Shown here: positions 1-13,035 of the stretch, piece after piece
Numbering within the stretch: the first letter of the stretch is position 1
Layout: each line of letters starts with the position of its first letter
Assembly: GCA_049724395.1 (NCBI GenBank)
Contig: JAUGWO010000139.1
Coordinates: 105,193-169,192 of the forward strand
Direction: 5' to 3'
Length of the DNA stretch: 64,000 nt
DNA from: Spongospora subterranea f. sp. subterranea
Taxonomy: Eukaryota; Endomyxa: Phytomyxea; Phytomyxea; Plasmodiophorida
Position numbers and translations under genes: made by a program
The notes under the pieces: model-generated
What the model was told of the DNA's origin: nothing
Databases searched by the model: none
The model's input: only the letters and a program-made list of their open reading frames with translations

Positions 1-1522
1 TCTATTGGAAATATGGGGGGAAGTGGTGATTACATCAAGCATGTGTACGAGCTAAAAGCTTCTCGTGGTGAATTGAGGGATTTATTCAGAACGTCCACAC
101 TGAACACGCTGGTCAGGCTCCACAAAATGGATTTCAGGGAGAGAGTTCTTACTCGCATTCTGTAGTCATTGCCTACAGTAACGCTGTGCGACCTTGACAT
201 TCGCTAGCGGCGATGTCCTCCCCGTCTTTCAAAAGCACGTCAACGCAATCGGCTTTGATGATTGACGACATTTAAACACCGATACGGAAGAACGGAACGA
301 CGTTTTAGAAAGAAAAAATCTCGCCCTGTTCAAAACGAAAAAGTTGTAGATCCAACAATCTTGAAAATGTGGACAGATCAAAACACACGACATTTTAATC
401 TCAGTGTCAGCCACATGATTAAAAAATTCAAGTGACTCAGGCTACAGTTGCTAATACCTGGCGTCGCATCAATAATGGATTCCAGGGCAAATATACGAAA
501 TGGGCTACCTACCTAGTAAATTCTGGTTATCATTTTCTGCATAAGAAAGCAAAGGCATACCTGCCTTTTCGCGAAGCATTCATCAGCGCCGTAGTTTCAA
601 GATCGCTGACATCATGGGAGTGTGATCCATGATCCATTTAACCCCGATGCTCCACACTGAACGAGGTTAGTCTTCACAGGCTGAATTCGGGCGGATTCTC
701 ACTCGCATTTGTTAATTGTTGCCCACAGTACCGCAGTGCAACCATTATCGCCACTACTGTTCAGAAGAAACAAAACATGTATATCGTAAACCACAAGTAT
801 TGAACATGTGAGAAATCAAAACACGACATTGGGAATGCCAGTGCCAAGCATAACAAAATCAATAGCTGATGATAAAATTGACTCTGAGTACCAACGGTTA
901 TAGAGACAACTATGATGACAGAGTAAGAATTCAAAGATTGAATTCAAGATATCACCATGAAATCTAGCTTCGGCTTTGAATTTTTCAAAGCCATCGCTTA
1001 CTATGCTGGGGATTACTGTCGCCTTCACGATAAAGGGAGCGTTATATTTCAGCGACTATACATGTAGTCGAACTCCATATTGATGCAGAGATGTTCATCG
1101 CATCCCATGAATTTTTGATTGCAAAAGGATTGAGATGGATGGTATTTTTAGGCGCCTCTCATAAATGGCTACGATCCGGAGGCGTTACCGGGACCAAATT
1201 CCAGCTATCATCATTTCTCATAAACAATTTGGGGTTAAGATTTTTCTTGACGCAAACTCGTGTTGATGCTGCTTTCCTTTTTGTGGATTTTCCAAATTTT
1301 CAAGTTCTGATATTGACATTTATCGAATAACATCCCAGTGCGTTCAAGATCGAGATCTGCAGACCAGGCAACGTACTATCCGTAGATCCATCATACCTGG
1401 CTAAACAAAGCATTACGCCAAGTACGGATGATGTGATTCACCTTAATGTATTATATGCCCGCCATGTCCTTTTGATACTACTACATATGTAGTTACGGGC
1501 CATCCTAACTGGATGATGTTTC
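1..1522. other. Gene-poor left flank
   Basis: I see no supportable gene here; all open frames are under about 80 codons and resemble no family I know. The stretch is moderately AT-rich. It holds a worn duplication, listed separately, and otherwise looks like decayed intergenic or mobile DNA downstream of the alcohol dehydrogenase gene. Confidence 0.6.
107..840 (+). repeat. Diverged direct duplication
   Basis: Two short blocks recur in the same order. The first is around 140-200 and again around 695-750, sharing the pattern CTCACTCGCATT, then TTGCC-ACAGTA, then a CGC/GTGC-ACC tail. The second is around 375-410 and again around 805-845, sharing ATCAAAACAC-ACGACATT followed by CAGTG. Spacing differs between copies (about 550 versus 430 bp), so the copies have diverged by substitutions and indels. 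It may be remains of a dispersed repeat; no ends can be defined. Confidence 0.4.
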
Positions 1523-2689
1523 TCACATTCGAATAAATACGCGTCCAGTTACTTCTGAAGACTCGAGAGATTCAAATACTTCAGCAAGTTGATCTAACGA
1601 TGTTTCCTCCACTTTGCACTTGACGACTCCTTCATGGGCTAATTTGAGGGTATGAAGCAAATCTAGTCGGGTACCGAAAGAGCTGCCCGCAAGTGTCTTC
1701 CCGTGCATCACCAGGTCGAATACGTCGACATCGAACGATCCAGGAGGCAAAGACAGGGCTACAACGGTCCCGTTAGGTCGTACTGACAGCAATGCCTCCT
1801 TATATGTCCCCAGATCAGGAGAAATGACCAAGATACCATCAGGTCCTTGCCGATCACAAATCTCTCGAATATCCACTAAGATGTTCTTGGTGGCGTTGCT
1901 GTCAACAACTGCAGTCGCTCCCAACTTTTTCAAATCCATAACGCGCTCACGACCTTGATCGATGGCGCAAACCTGACGTCAGCTCAGCAATCAGGTTGGG
2001 GAAAGGGATGACGGTAAACCGACCTTAATACCCATATGTGAAGCGAACTGAACGGCCAAATGTCCCAGTCCTCCAGCTGCCCCCGAAGATTGCCAACCAT
2101 TGCCCGGCATGGACGTTAGTCTTTTTGACGCCAGCGAAAGAAGTGACCCCGGCACATAACATGGCCGCCGCCTGTAATGAATCCAGCCCATGAGGGATAT
2201 GGACTATCGACTTGAATCCGATCGCCACGTATTCAGCATGGCATCCGTCAATAGAGAACCCAACTGGTGTTATCTCCGGGCAGAGGTTGTCGCTGGTCAA
2301 AACAAACCATTTCACAATTATCATCATTCACATGGCGCTTAGACATACTTTCCACTAAGACATATATCGCATTCACCACAAGACCCGTTTGTCCACGAAA
2401 TTCCCACACGATCACCGATCTTGAATTTCACAAAGGTTCTGACCATATCCCCTAATTTAACGATCGAGCCGACGCCCTCATGCCCAGTTATGATAGGAGT
2501 CTGGGCTTTCTGTGCCCAATCGCCATGGGCCACGTGCACATCTGTATGGCATACTCCTGACACCTCAAGCTTCACCAATACTTGGTCCGGTTCGATCTCG
2601 GGCACTCGATATTCTTCCTGAATGTCAACCCCTTCACCAAACTTGTTGATAACAGCAGCTCTCATCGTCTTGGGAACGCCAGTCTCCAT
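1523..2689 (-). CDS. Zinc-dependent alcohol dehydrogenase (yeast ADH1 type)
   Basis: Cytosolic NAD-dependent alcohol dehydrogenase of the medium-chain zinc family, interconverting ethanol and acetaldehyde. The start at 2689 opens METGVPK. Catalytic-zinc ligands are visible in GVCHTDVH and the GHEG motif. Structural-zinc cysteines lie in NGSCGECDIC plus the next exon's DNLCPE. The Rossmann loop GAAGGLGHLAVQF and C-terminal EVTGRVFIRM follow. Two introns are clear: about 57 nt near 2300-2350, and about 54 nt near 1980-2030. At about 2081-2090 the frame changes by one base inside the loop (WLAI then GAAGGLG) with no room for an intron, so either one T is extra in this copy or the gene is broken. 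Family length (about 350 residues) is otherwise complete. The yeast tetrameric ADH family is the closest match I recall. Confidence 0.88.
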
Positions 2690-3114
2690 AATTTGCTCTT
2701 GTACTCAATTTGAACTGATGATATTGTGCTGTTGATTTTACTAATGAATTTAAAGTTCACATGAATATCGGACATAACTCATTGGGCACAACCACAACGC
2801 CCATCATTTTATTGATTCACGACCAACCATGACTCGCAATTTGCGCAATCATAAAAGGCATACATATCCAGTTAAATCGACAAGTGTGACAAAAGCGGCA
2901 TGCGGTTGTCTGACGCAAGCCGACTGTTTTCGTTTGGCGCTCCCATATTCTGGGCCCATCCAAGAACAGCATTCTGTTGATTATTGTACGAAACTAATAG
3001 ATGGAATGTCAAATTTCGTCAATTAGATTCGAATTTCGTTTCACATGTTTTGGTTCATGTTGCCGACAGTGGTTTTACAGAATCAAATCAGCGGCATGCC
3101 TAGAATCTAACAAT
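2690..3114. other. Intergenic, ADH upstream region
   Basis: About 425 nt between the ADH start and the minisatellite. It presumably contains the ADH promoter on the minus strand. I see no clear TATA box, RNA gene or conserved frame. Confidence 0.5.
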
Positions 3115-4387
3115 GTTACAATTATTACTGTCCTACAGGTGTTACAATCATTACTGTCCTACTGGTGTTACAATCATTACTGTCCTACTGGTGTTACAAT
3201 CATTACTGTCCTACTGGTGTTACAATCATTACTGTCCTACTGGTGTTACAATCATTACTGTCCTACTGGTGTTACAATTATTACTGTCCTACTGGAGTTA
3301 CAATCATTACTGTCCTACTGGTGTTACAATCATTACTGTCCTACTGGTGTTACAATCATTACTGTCCTTCTGGTGTTACAATCATTACTGTCCTACTGGT
3401 GTTACAATCATTACTGTCCTACTGGTGTTACAATCATTACTGTCCTACTGGTGTTACAATTATTACTGTCCTACTGGTGTTACAATTATTACTGTCCTAC
3501 TGGTGTTACAATTATTACTGTCCTACTGGTGTTACAATCATTACTGTCCTACTGGTGTTACAATTATTACTGTCCTACTGGTGTTACAATCATTACTGTC
3601 CTACTGGTGTTACAATCATTACTGTCCTACTGGTGTTACAATCATTACTGTCCTACTGGTGTTACAATCATTACTGTCCTACTGGTGTTACAATTATTAC
3701 TGTCCTACTGGTGTTACAATCATTACTGTCCTACTGGTGTTACAATAATTACTGTCCTACTGGTGTTACAATCATTACTGTCCTACTGGTGTTACAATCA
3801 TTACTGTCCTACTGGTGTTACAATTATTACTGTCCTACTGGTGTTACAATCATTACTGTCCTACTGGTGTTACAATTATTACTGTCCTACTGGTGTTACA
3901 ATTATTACTGTCCTACTGGTGTTACAATCATTACTGTCCTACTGGTGTTACAATCATTACTGTCCTACTGGTGTTACAATCATTACTGTCCTACTGGTGT
4001 TACAATCATTACTGTCCTACTGGTGTTACAATTATTACTGTCCTACTGGTGTTACAATCATTACTGTCCTACTGGTGTTACAATAATTACTGTCCTACTG
4101 GTGTTACAATCATTACTGTCCTACTGGTGTTACAATCATTACTGTCCTACTGGTGTTACAATTATTACTGTCCTACTGGTGTTACAATCATTACTGTCCT
4201 ACTGGTGTTACAATCATTACTGTCCTACTGGTGTTACAATCATTACTGTCCTACTGGTGTTACAATCATTACTGTCCTACTGGTGTTACAATCATTACTG
4301 TCCTACTGGTGTTACAATTATTACTGTCCTACTGGTGTTACAATCATTACTGTCCTACTGGTGTTACAATCATTACTGTCCTACTGG
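3115..4387 (+). repeat. 26-bp minisatellite, 49 units
   Basis: A head-to-tail array of a 26-bp unit beginning GTTACAATCATTACTGTCC and ending TACTGGT. The span equals 49 units to within one base, so no net indels have accumulated. Most variation is at one position (CAT versus TAT or AAT after ACAAT), plus single variants such as an early ACAGGT. Since 26 is not a multiple of 3, each plus-strand frame cycles through all three phases. All three stay open, giving long spurious frames of a 26-residue ring (LSYWCYN, YCPTGVTI, TVLLVLQ). I treat it as non-coding. Confidence 0.95.
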
Positions 4388-4446
4388 ATCATTGCTCTGG
4401 TTATGATATCGAGTCATTATCACATTGTTTTCCAGTCGTTTTCATC

Positions 4447-4506
4447 CACGTTTAAGCTGTTTTCGCACCGCATGGTCACGTTTAAGCTGTTTTCGCACCG
4501 CATGGT
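4447..4506 (+). repeat. Perfect 30-bp tandem duplication
   Basis: A 30-bp block starting CACGTTTAAGCTG and ending CGCATGGT occurs twice back to back (4447-4476 and 4477-4506) with no mismatch. It sits just right of the minisatellite and left of the CCDC146 stop codon. It is probably a recent slippage or unequal-exchange event. Confidence 0.85.
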
Positions 4507-4572
4507 CTATCTATAGGTTTCATCACCAGGCGTACTGTAAAGCCCAGAAATTGTATATTCCGAACGACAGTG

Positions 4573-7500
4573 CTATATAATAATTTCCTTGATCTTTGGC
4601 TTTTGTATATGTCGTTGATTAGCGCCCAGCACCGATGGTTTGAAAGGTGCATTATTCCCATATGGTTTGGGAATTCCGAGATCCTCAGATACATATGCAT
4701 TAGGTCGCGGCTCGGCCATCGTGCGAAGCTTTCCCTAAATCCGTTATCGGTTAGATGTTTACCGAAACGCGCACAATGTGAGCTGAAACCTCTTGCTGTT
4801 TCCATCGGAAATCATCAGGATGGACCCTTTCAGGATGCAATATCTCATCGTGGCGCCGGATTCGATCCCGCTCCATTCTATACCACTCGTGCTCGATGGC
4901 TTCCGACGGTGGAAGTCCTTGATTGAGTAGATCCTGCGATATACTGAGCTCAGTCTCTTTCTCCTTTTTCTCCTGCTCCATCTGCTCGTGATTGTTTAGC
5001 ATAATATTATTGAGACAACACGAACCGTTACTCGTAAAGCTGTGGCCTGGTACATTGACAGTTCGGATACGGTGGCCATCATTTTCCGGCGAAGCTTCCT
5101 GATTGTGTCTTGATGAAGATTGAGATCGCTGGCTAGCGATAACGTCTTGTCATGTCCTTCAGCTGCTTCGCACCTCAACTTCTCACTAAGAGTTCCCACC
5201 TGACACACACTCAAAATCAATATCGACATGAGCTGTTCGTTTCTTGACATGATAAGACCTCTTCAAGAAGGAGATTCTTCTCGAGGAGCTGCTCTTTTTT
5301 ATCGTTTAGAATATCCTGGAGGACCTCAATCTTTGAATTGAGTTGACTGATCTGCAGATCTTCTCCCTTCAATATCTTATGTCGTTCGCATTCAGACGGC
5401 GTCTCGAGCTTCTCGCTCAGATTCGCTATCGTCTGTCTCCGATCCGAAAGTGCACAGGTTAATTTGGCAACTTGATCCTGTAGCTCTTTAACCTATTGTA
5501 CGGATCAACCAATTTTGACAATTCTAATCGTTTGTTAAACAATTATCGAAACCTGGGTTTTTCCTGGAGCTTGGCTCCTAGCTGACGTAATTCGCCTTTT
5601 CAGCTCTTCAATTTGTATGTGAACTTTCCTAATTGACTCATCCAGCTCGAATAACTTCTTTTCTCCGCTCGTCAGCATTGATTCAAATATGTGTGCCTTT
5701 TCATGTAAAATACACAGCTCATCATTCCTATCCACCAATTGTATTCCTGTCGAATTCCGTCCTATCGTCCATCAATATCAGGGTCTCAAACATGATCGCC
5801 GAACCTCGTGATTGATCTACCTTCCACCGCTTTCGCGTATGTTGCGCGAAGTCGTCCCATTTCCTTTTCTGCTGCAGAAATCGTCTGGTTTAGTTTCTTG
5901 ATCTCCATCAACTGTCGTTGCGATTCGATCTTCTTCGCCCGATATTTAATCCGAAGTTTGGACTGATCAAGTCTGTTGCCCCGTTGTCAACAGGCGACCG
6001 GCTTCCGAGCAGATGATATATCGATCTCTAACCTCATGACATCTCTCGTCGTTTGTGCAGTCTGTAGCACCCGAGCCTCGTCCGCCAGGCTCTTCTCTTT
6101 TGCTGTCGACTCCGATCTCAGAATCTCAACCTCGTTTTGCAGAATTTTGATCTCTCTCCTTCATCTCGGCTAGTTCCTGATCATTCAATCCATCTTAATT
6201 CACCTCCAATTTACCCAATCCGTTACTGACTTGGCTGCACGCTTGAGTCAGATTGGCGAACTTGTTTCTTTGATTCTTGACCAGATCGTACATCACGGAA
6301 CATTCGTGTAATCTGACTTTGACGTCCATAACCTATGGCAACCGATTCAGGCTTCATGGTAGTCGCTCAAATGAGGCGTCGTCGAACTTTTTTGTTGAGA
6401 TCCAGCATAATTAGGTCCTTGACTTTTAGCTCCTCTTTGATTGATTTATAATCCCCAGCCGCTTTAGCAGTGTCCCTCGACATGACATCCCTCCTAGAAC
6501 TCATATCACGAATAAGCCCTTTCAGTTCCCTATCGTCAATCTCTATCAGAAAACACTCAGAGAGTTCCTTGAAATGATCGGACCGCTCCTTCTTCATTGA
6601 ATGTCGTAAACCTTCTTCTAAATTCTTATTGATCTCCCGATATTCGTTGAGCTTCGCTTCGGCAATGGCGTCTGTTTTCTCTTCTCTCAGAAACTGTGAT
6701 ATCAGGATATCGATATCAGCTTGTAGTTCTTCAACCGCCGCCGTATTCTCCTTGGTCTAATTGGGGCAGATTTTGGCTTCAACGCTCGGTTCTGGCCAAA
6801 ATCGGCTCAATACCTGAGTCTCGATTTGTGACAACTGATGACCAAGGGCCATCCACTGATCCTTTATTGGGTCAATCGTGCTGCTGATCGCGTCTCGTTT
6901 CCTTCTCGTCTTCTCATAGCGTCTTTTCAGCTCATCCAACGCCTTCTTCCTGAATGTAAATCGTCAGATGATCGATACCGATTATCCACCGATTTCCTAC
7001 AGTTTTCCAACATGATTGAGTTCATTACGGATCCGTATTTTCATCTCATTACTGGTCGCTTCTAATTCCAGTTTTTCCCCTAACTTATCCTGATATCGAA
7101 CAGTCTCGTTCTCCAGCTGTTTTGACACCTCGGTGACAGTTTTCTCCGCCTTCCAAACCTCTTTCCGAATCTTCTCCAAATTGAACATCCATTCTAATTG
7201 AGATGTGCTCACTTTTTTCTTTTCCAACCCGTTAGCTTCATATTCCTAATCACGCCCAACCTGTCAGACATTACAAAACACCGATGTCTCGATTTCTCTG
7301 ACCTCATTCAGTTTCTCGATCTCTTGTGACAGGAACTGCCCTTGTACAGTTAACCCGCTAATCGCCTTCTGTGACATCTCAATTTGTGCCTTGATTCTTT
7401 CTGGATTGATCTTGGCGCGATTGAGTTCAATCTGGTTCTGATACTTCACCTTCTCCAAGTCCTAGGTTCAAGCTCTTTCAAAACAGGAATTCTGAATCAA

Positions 7501-8216
7501 GTACCAGAAAAGATCCACCTCACTATCGGCTTTTAACCTGATCAACCTTTGTGCATATTCTTCTTTGAACGCTGTTTCCTTCTGGCTTGCCTCCTCATGT
7601 GACTTCAATTCAGCCTAAACCCACAGCGATGATATTAAGTAACAATTCGGGGATCACCGCCAAAACTCATTCGTAAAAACCTGGATATCCTGAATACTGG
7701 TTTTCAATCTCTCAACGATTGGCATCGTTAACGTCTCTCCTTCCTTCCTCCTGACCTCTAACTCATCCGTTATTTCGATCTTGGTTCGTTGAAGTTCCTC
7801 AATCTCAAAATTGCACAATCCCCCTTGCTCCTCTAAACTCGTAACCTGCGTATCGATCCACAGAATCAGAAAGTTCCATGATCACAAACATTTTCCCATC
7901 AGTCAACCTCAATCGATTTCTGTTCTAATTGGTTCTTCAACTCCTGTATTCGATCAGTGAAATCTAGTCGATCTGCCATTTTCTTCTCCAATTTCTTCTT
8001 TTTATCAGTCCAATCAACGTTCATCTGCTTTGCTTTCGTCAAAAGGATCTTCTCATTTTCGTACGTCTCCAGGACGACTTCGTGCAATTGTGCATATTTC
8101 GTTTTATAGGTTAATATCTGAGCAGCCGACAAGATACCCCTGGACTCCAAATCGTCCAACAATCCATATGCGACCGAATTGGAAATATCAGCCAAAGCAG
8201 CGCCATGATTATCCAT
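4573..8216 (-). CDS. CCDC146: CCDC146 / MBO2-like axonemal-centriolar coiled-coil protein
   Basis: A long coiled-coil protein in many short exons, read from ATG at 8216 to TAG at 4573. Homology to animal CCDC146 (Chlamydomonas MBO2) is seen along its length. The N-terminal exon has [11 protein letters not shown] and [18 protein letters not shown] middle exon has [17 protein letters not shown]. Late exons have [18 protein letters not shown] and [21 protein letters not shown]. The last exon carries the hallmark tail [20 protein letters not shown], then [19 protein letters not shown]. That tail is in a frame separate from the longest open frames there. The family is linked to flagellar beating and centriolar or axonemal microtubules. 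Introns are mostly 45-70 nt. Not every junction could be fixed by eye. Confidence 0.88.
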
Positions 8217-8547
8217 AAGAAAATCTACAAGCCCAATCTAACCATTAATCGGGAGGATCGGGGCTCAAAATGCCACCCTGAACAAGAATGGAACCGATCA
8301 ACTAATTATTTTGGTATTTAGAGATGGCGATCGACCAATCGTACGTCCTAGTGGATTATATGGTGGAGCCCTCTTTTGTCTCATGAGTAGCTCGTGTCGC
8401 AATGTGTCAAACAACGAACATGTATGAAGACTGCTCCCTACAGCAGTGAACTATAGAAGGGTTAGATTTACAAAATTTCAGCTAAACACAAATGGTGAAG
8501 AGCGTCGTGGCAGTGATGATGAATAATTTATGATTGTTACGTTTGTC
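8217..8547. other. Short spacer between two minus-strand genes
   Basis: About 330 nt between the URB2-like stop and the CCDC146 start. No frame or RNA gene stands out. It should hold the 3' end signals of the URB2-like gene and the promoter of CCDC146, but no motif is distinct. Confidence 0.5.
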
Positions 8548-11500
8548 TTATGATCTTCCATAGTATTTATGGTTTCTGAGATATTGCTTATGACAGGTTT
8601 GAAATAAGGACCGAGCCGAATCGCTGAGCGATGCATGAACAGACAACAGCTGATCTCGTGATAAAACGTTGAACAAGGCAATCAACCCTTGATTTATGGC
8701 CTGGCGAACGTCGTCTTCCAAAATTGGTACGTCTCCTAACACGGTAAGATTATCGGCCAATAGCCTTGGAATGAGGAGTGCCGCTGCCTTGACAGAAGCT
8801 ATTTCAACGAGGACACGAGAAATAGCGTCAATAGTGATCGACGACGGAGGCGATTGTGCAATCGCTAAACGAGTGATCGATAAGACTTGATGGATTAATA
8901 ATGGGAGCGTTGGTGATAATGGAGTTGAGCGATATTTGACCAAAACGAAATAGATTTTTGATAGATCTGAGACTAGTTGTGGTTGGTTGACAACGGGAAT
9001 CAGCGATTGAACGATAAGAGCAACCTGCTGAGAAGTCATTGTGATTGTGTTGGAATCGCTTGCAAGCGCACATAACACCGACATCGTACGATGATCACTA
9101 CCATCCGTATTAACAATTCGATGGGCGATTCCCATTAGAATGATGGTGCATCGCTTTTCTAATACCTGTGAAAGCTTTTTGGACCCGGATCGGATCCGCC
9201 TCACAATCAACACGAGCAAATCAACAACGTTTGAGGAATATTCTGAATCATGTCGAAAATGCGACAAAATCGTATCCAAAACAGTTTGGAAATCGGTAAC
9301 GTTGCAATGGTCGATTAGAGCTTGAACGACAATTGGCGACGGATGAGATAGCATATGTGTGATGATTGAGTTGAGATGCGACGTCGGAAACTTGTATAAT
9401 AATAAAGCCAGAGATCTCATCAATAATGTGGACGACGCTGACCATTCTGTATCGGTTTTGGATTGAGTTAACAGCAATACCTGAGAAATTAGAGCGGTGA
9501 TATGATCCATTGATATTGGATCAGAACCGGTGAACGACGATGACGACATATATTGAATGTGGAGTAGATGAGCGATTATGGCAACATGCTGAGGAGATGA
9601 AATCTGATCTGGAGTAATAACCGTCGATAGCTGATTTATAGATGACCTCATATCAGCAGATATAGAGAGCAACTGCTTGCGCGATGTTTGAATGGGGCGG
9701 AAAAATTCTTCTCGACAAGCGATGAATTGTCGATTTAGATTTTCGGCGATAGCTCTAGTAATGATGGCTATGATTTCAAGGCTTTCAGATGACGGCATAA
9801 TATCCATGGCAAGACGAGTGACCGGGATGATGAGGTCGTCAACACGATGATCGATAATCGTCGATAACAAAGAGATGGATGACGACTGAGGAGATTTATC
9901 AGGGAACAACCATTGCAATAATGGGGCTGGGTCCAGTTTCATCAACGGCCATGATGACAAGATAGCAACATGAGACCAGATTGGACTTGATAGAGGAATC
10001 GTTTTTCTGGCAAAATGCCGACAATGGGGAGAAAATATCATCGTCAATATATTGACAGGGGATATCCAACAATGTTGATAACGACCCTCCTTGTGTTGAA
10101 TGGGCTGATCGAACCAGAAACGGGATTAGCGCTGTTCGAAGCGGTTCCGATTCCAAGACACGAGGATCTGATCGAAGAAGGTCGAGATGTTCGCTCTCTA
10201 TGTGATGAGCAATATAGTCCATTGATTCATCACGAGCATACGATAATAACAGGTATATTTCATCCCTTATCCTCAACCAATATTCGGGATTCAGTTGTCG
10301 CAACGGCTCAACAATGACCGATGTCAGTTTTTCGGCGATCAGAGACGGCTGTGAGCGGGAATGTGTATCTTTGATCACATGAAGAGCGCACGCCAAGAGT
10401 TCTGACGGAAGTGGTGACGACGAGTGATATTGCGACACAAGCGAAGTAATATCTTGATCGACGAAACACAGATCGGAAAGGAATTCAACATCATCGTTAA
10501 TGATTTCATCAGGTAAAATTGACATTAGAAGATATCGCCATCGTAAATGGCGCGCCGATGCGTAAATGTGAAGGCGATGGAGAGCGTCAACGTTCGGCGA
10601 CTGATTAAGCGCATGAACCACAATATCGTAAATGTCTGGAATATGCGACCCATGAACGTGATCAATTAATAGAGTGACAACGTCCGTTATGGGACGAGAA
10701 TATTTCGACTTCCCAATACATTCCACAAACGACGAAATCAGACTCTGGAACTGCGGCGAAGGAATTAGCTGAAATAGATTGGCAAGATTGCCAGTAAGCG
10801 ACACGAGAGTCGTATCAACTTCGGCATCGATAAATGCCTGCAAGACGACGGCGACCTGGCGCAAATCAACATACGCTGAAAGTAATTGAAACGCCAGAAT
10901 TCTTGACGACTCGTGATTTATGGCGGCAATTCGTTGCCAAATTGTCTTGAGGTGATCTTCAATAATCATGTGGTCAATGTGCAGTAAACCGACGATTGCG
11001 CAGCAGAACGATTCGGGATTGGCGACGTGATCCTGATGAGATAGTATCTTGTTAAGATATGTTATCAATCGCTGCCGTTTAACGCCATCGACATCCCGAT
11101 TGGGATGATATATATGAAAATTATGAATATGGACAAACACGTCTCGAGAAAGACGGCGTTGCTGATCGTGGCTTATGGCAGAATCCACGATTATTGACAG
11201 GATGTCGTCGATAAAATGAAACTCACCGTCGTGACGAGCACGGTCTTCTTGACGATGCCGCTCAGGATCGGTGGCCGATGATACGTTCGATTGGGACGCG
11301 ACAAGAAAGCATCGAGCGATGTGCGGCAATGAATCAACAAAATCGATGTTTTCACGAATGGTCGACAGCAGCTGCGCTGTATAGAACTCATATTTGACCT
11401 TCTTGGAAACGGGAATTGCTTCATCGTTCTTTGGTAAGGAATTGTCGTGATTGTACATGTTCCTGAACTCGGATATATTACAGGATTGAAATAGAGTTGA

Positions 11501-12064
11501 CGAAAGCAGTTGATCGATCAAGTCAACGGTTGAAGATAGTACAACCCGTCGAATAGTCCACAAGGGACAAAACAGCTTTGATGTAATAATCTGAAATGAT
11601 TTACGAGGAGCAACGTTCTTGAACAACTGCATCATATATTGAATAATGAGCTCAATCAACGGACACTGGTCGTTTATGCCCGTGGAATACAGCGATTTTG
11701 ATATGATGGCGACGAGATTGACTACCGAATCCAGAGTTGGATGAAACACGTCAGAGAATCTCGTCGTAAGTTGGCGGAGTGTCGTGGCGATATCCCATAA
11801 CATGGCTCCATCTGCTGATTGAAGTGCATCACATAGAGCATTGACGAACGATATCTGCTTCGAGATGGTCACGACCGGCGACCGTTCCAGCGCCGTGGCC
11901 AGTAGCTTCCAATGACGTTTACATCTCCTCGGCGCTGTTGATTTGCCGGCGATCTGCTCAAACGACCAGAGCATGATCTGTGTGATTTGATGATGGGACA
12001 CATTGAGAAGTGATAACTGATTAACAGCCTCATCTATTGTCATAACACACTGGTCTTGCAACAT
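8548..12064 (-). CDS. URB2/Npa2-like nucleolar ribosome-biogenesis protein
   Basis: A large all-helical protein of about 1,150 residues without low-complexity tracts, opening MLQDQCVMTIDEA at 12064. The assignment rests mainly on the C terminus (INQGLIALFNVLS, LSDSARSLFQTCHKQYLR, then HKYYG), which fits the conserved end of Urb2/Npa2 proteins. These act in early 60S pre-ribosome assembly. The rest is a weakly conserved alpha-solenoid, as is usual for this family. The reading frame changes near 9.99-10.02 kb. A 37-nt GT-AG intron (10022 down to 9986) in matching phase would join the parts; a one-base error is the alternative. Frames on the opposite strand around 10.0-10.3 kb are shadows. Confidence 0.68.
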
Positions 12065-13035
12065 AATCACGCACGATCACTGGAGAGAGATATTCCAGAA
12101 GACCCCTTTCACTGATGGTCCAGTGCCCCCCACAAACGAGAGTGTAACGGCAATACCGTCACGGACTCCGTGGGTCATCAAGCAACACCATCATCCTACA
12201 ATGCGCAAGAGGCTTCAGTAATTGAAATGATGTTTCCAATCTGGGACGGCGTTTGGATAACGAACAACGATAAAGACTCCAGAGAAACAGCAATAAGTAT
12301 TGCTTGGCAAAACAAGCCCAAACTACCTGAAACCGCTACCACAGTAACGGTGCAACAAGTATACCACATACTATAAAATACAGAACAAAACACAATAATA
12401 CGCCGTCGTTGTCCTCCAGCTCCGAAACCTCATCCAATTGCATTGAGCAACGTTAATCACAAAGCATGGGATCTGGCAGGGTTCAATTAAGTTGTTCGGT
12501 TGCTGGATTGGATGGCGATGTTTATGAAGGCTTTTCACTCATGCGGGGCTTGGTAGCACTACACCGCAAATAAAATCCCAAGAGCATTTCCAACGCCCAA
12601 GCTTACCTGGATTTTTGCCACCCCAATAACGCAGGCGTTCGCAGTACATACTTAAACATGTGTCCTGCGGTTTTGGCCTTGTTTAAATGCGTTCGACGCC
12701 GAATTTTTGTGGATTACGACTTTGATGAAACCCGGTTCTCATCTTAATATGTAAGCATGGATTTGATTGACATGCTAGAGATTTCCGTCCAGCCAACGTT
12801 GAGAGAGGGTTTGAAGAAGGATAATTGAGTATATTTGAGAAGATCCTGCTTACGGCCCACGTTTCCCTGACAACGCTTTACCAGGACGTTTTTTCGAATC
12901 CTCTACGGTGTTATGAACTGGAACAGACGCTCTGTTTCATCAGAGTGTATTATCTCAATATTAAATTGCAAGAAAAAAGATATCAAACAGGCGTACTGAT
13001 CATGAATAATGACTTAGGTGAGGCGAAGTACCTAC
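12065..13035. other. Intergenic, no gene recognised
   Basis: Nearly 1 kb with only frames under about 70 codons except one of 144 codons that runs into the palindrome downstream and looks fortuitous. No RNA gene or conserved motif seen. It is likely accessory DNA bordering the foldback element. Confidence 0.5.

Noticed and set aside
3115-4387. CRISPR array
   Set aside because: Units are contiguous with no unique spacers, and the host is eukaryotic; the same holds for the 58-bp array.
3001-4516. Long open frames (up to 413 codons) over the 26-bp array
   Set aside because: They arise because the repeat lacks stops in any plus frame; the peptide is a pure 26-residue ring, and no start context or flanking homology supports a gene.
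10015-10317. 100-codon plus-strand frame
   Set aside because: It lies opposite the URB2-like gene and has no family resemblance; a shadow.
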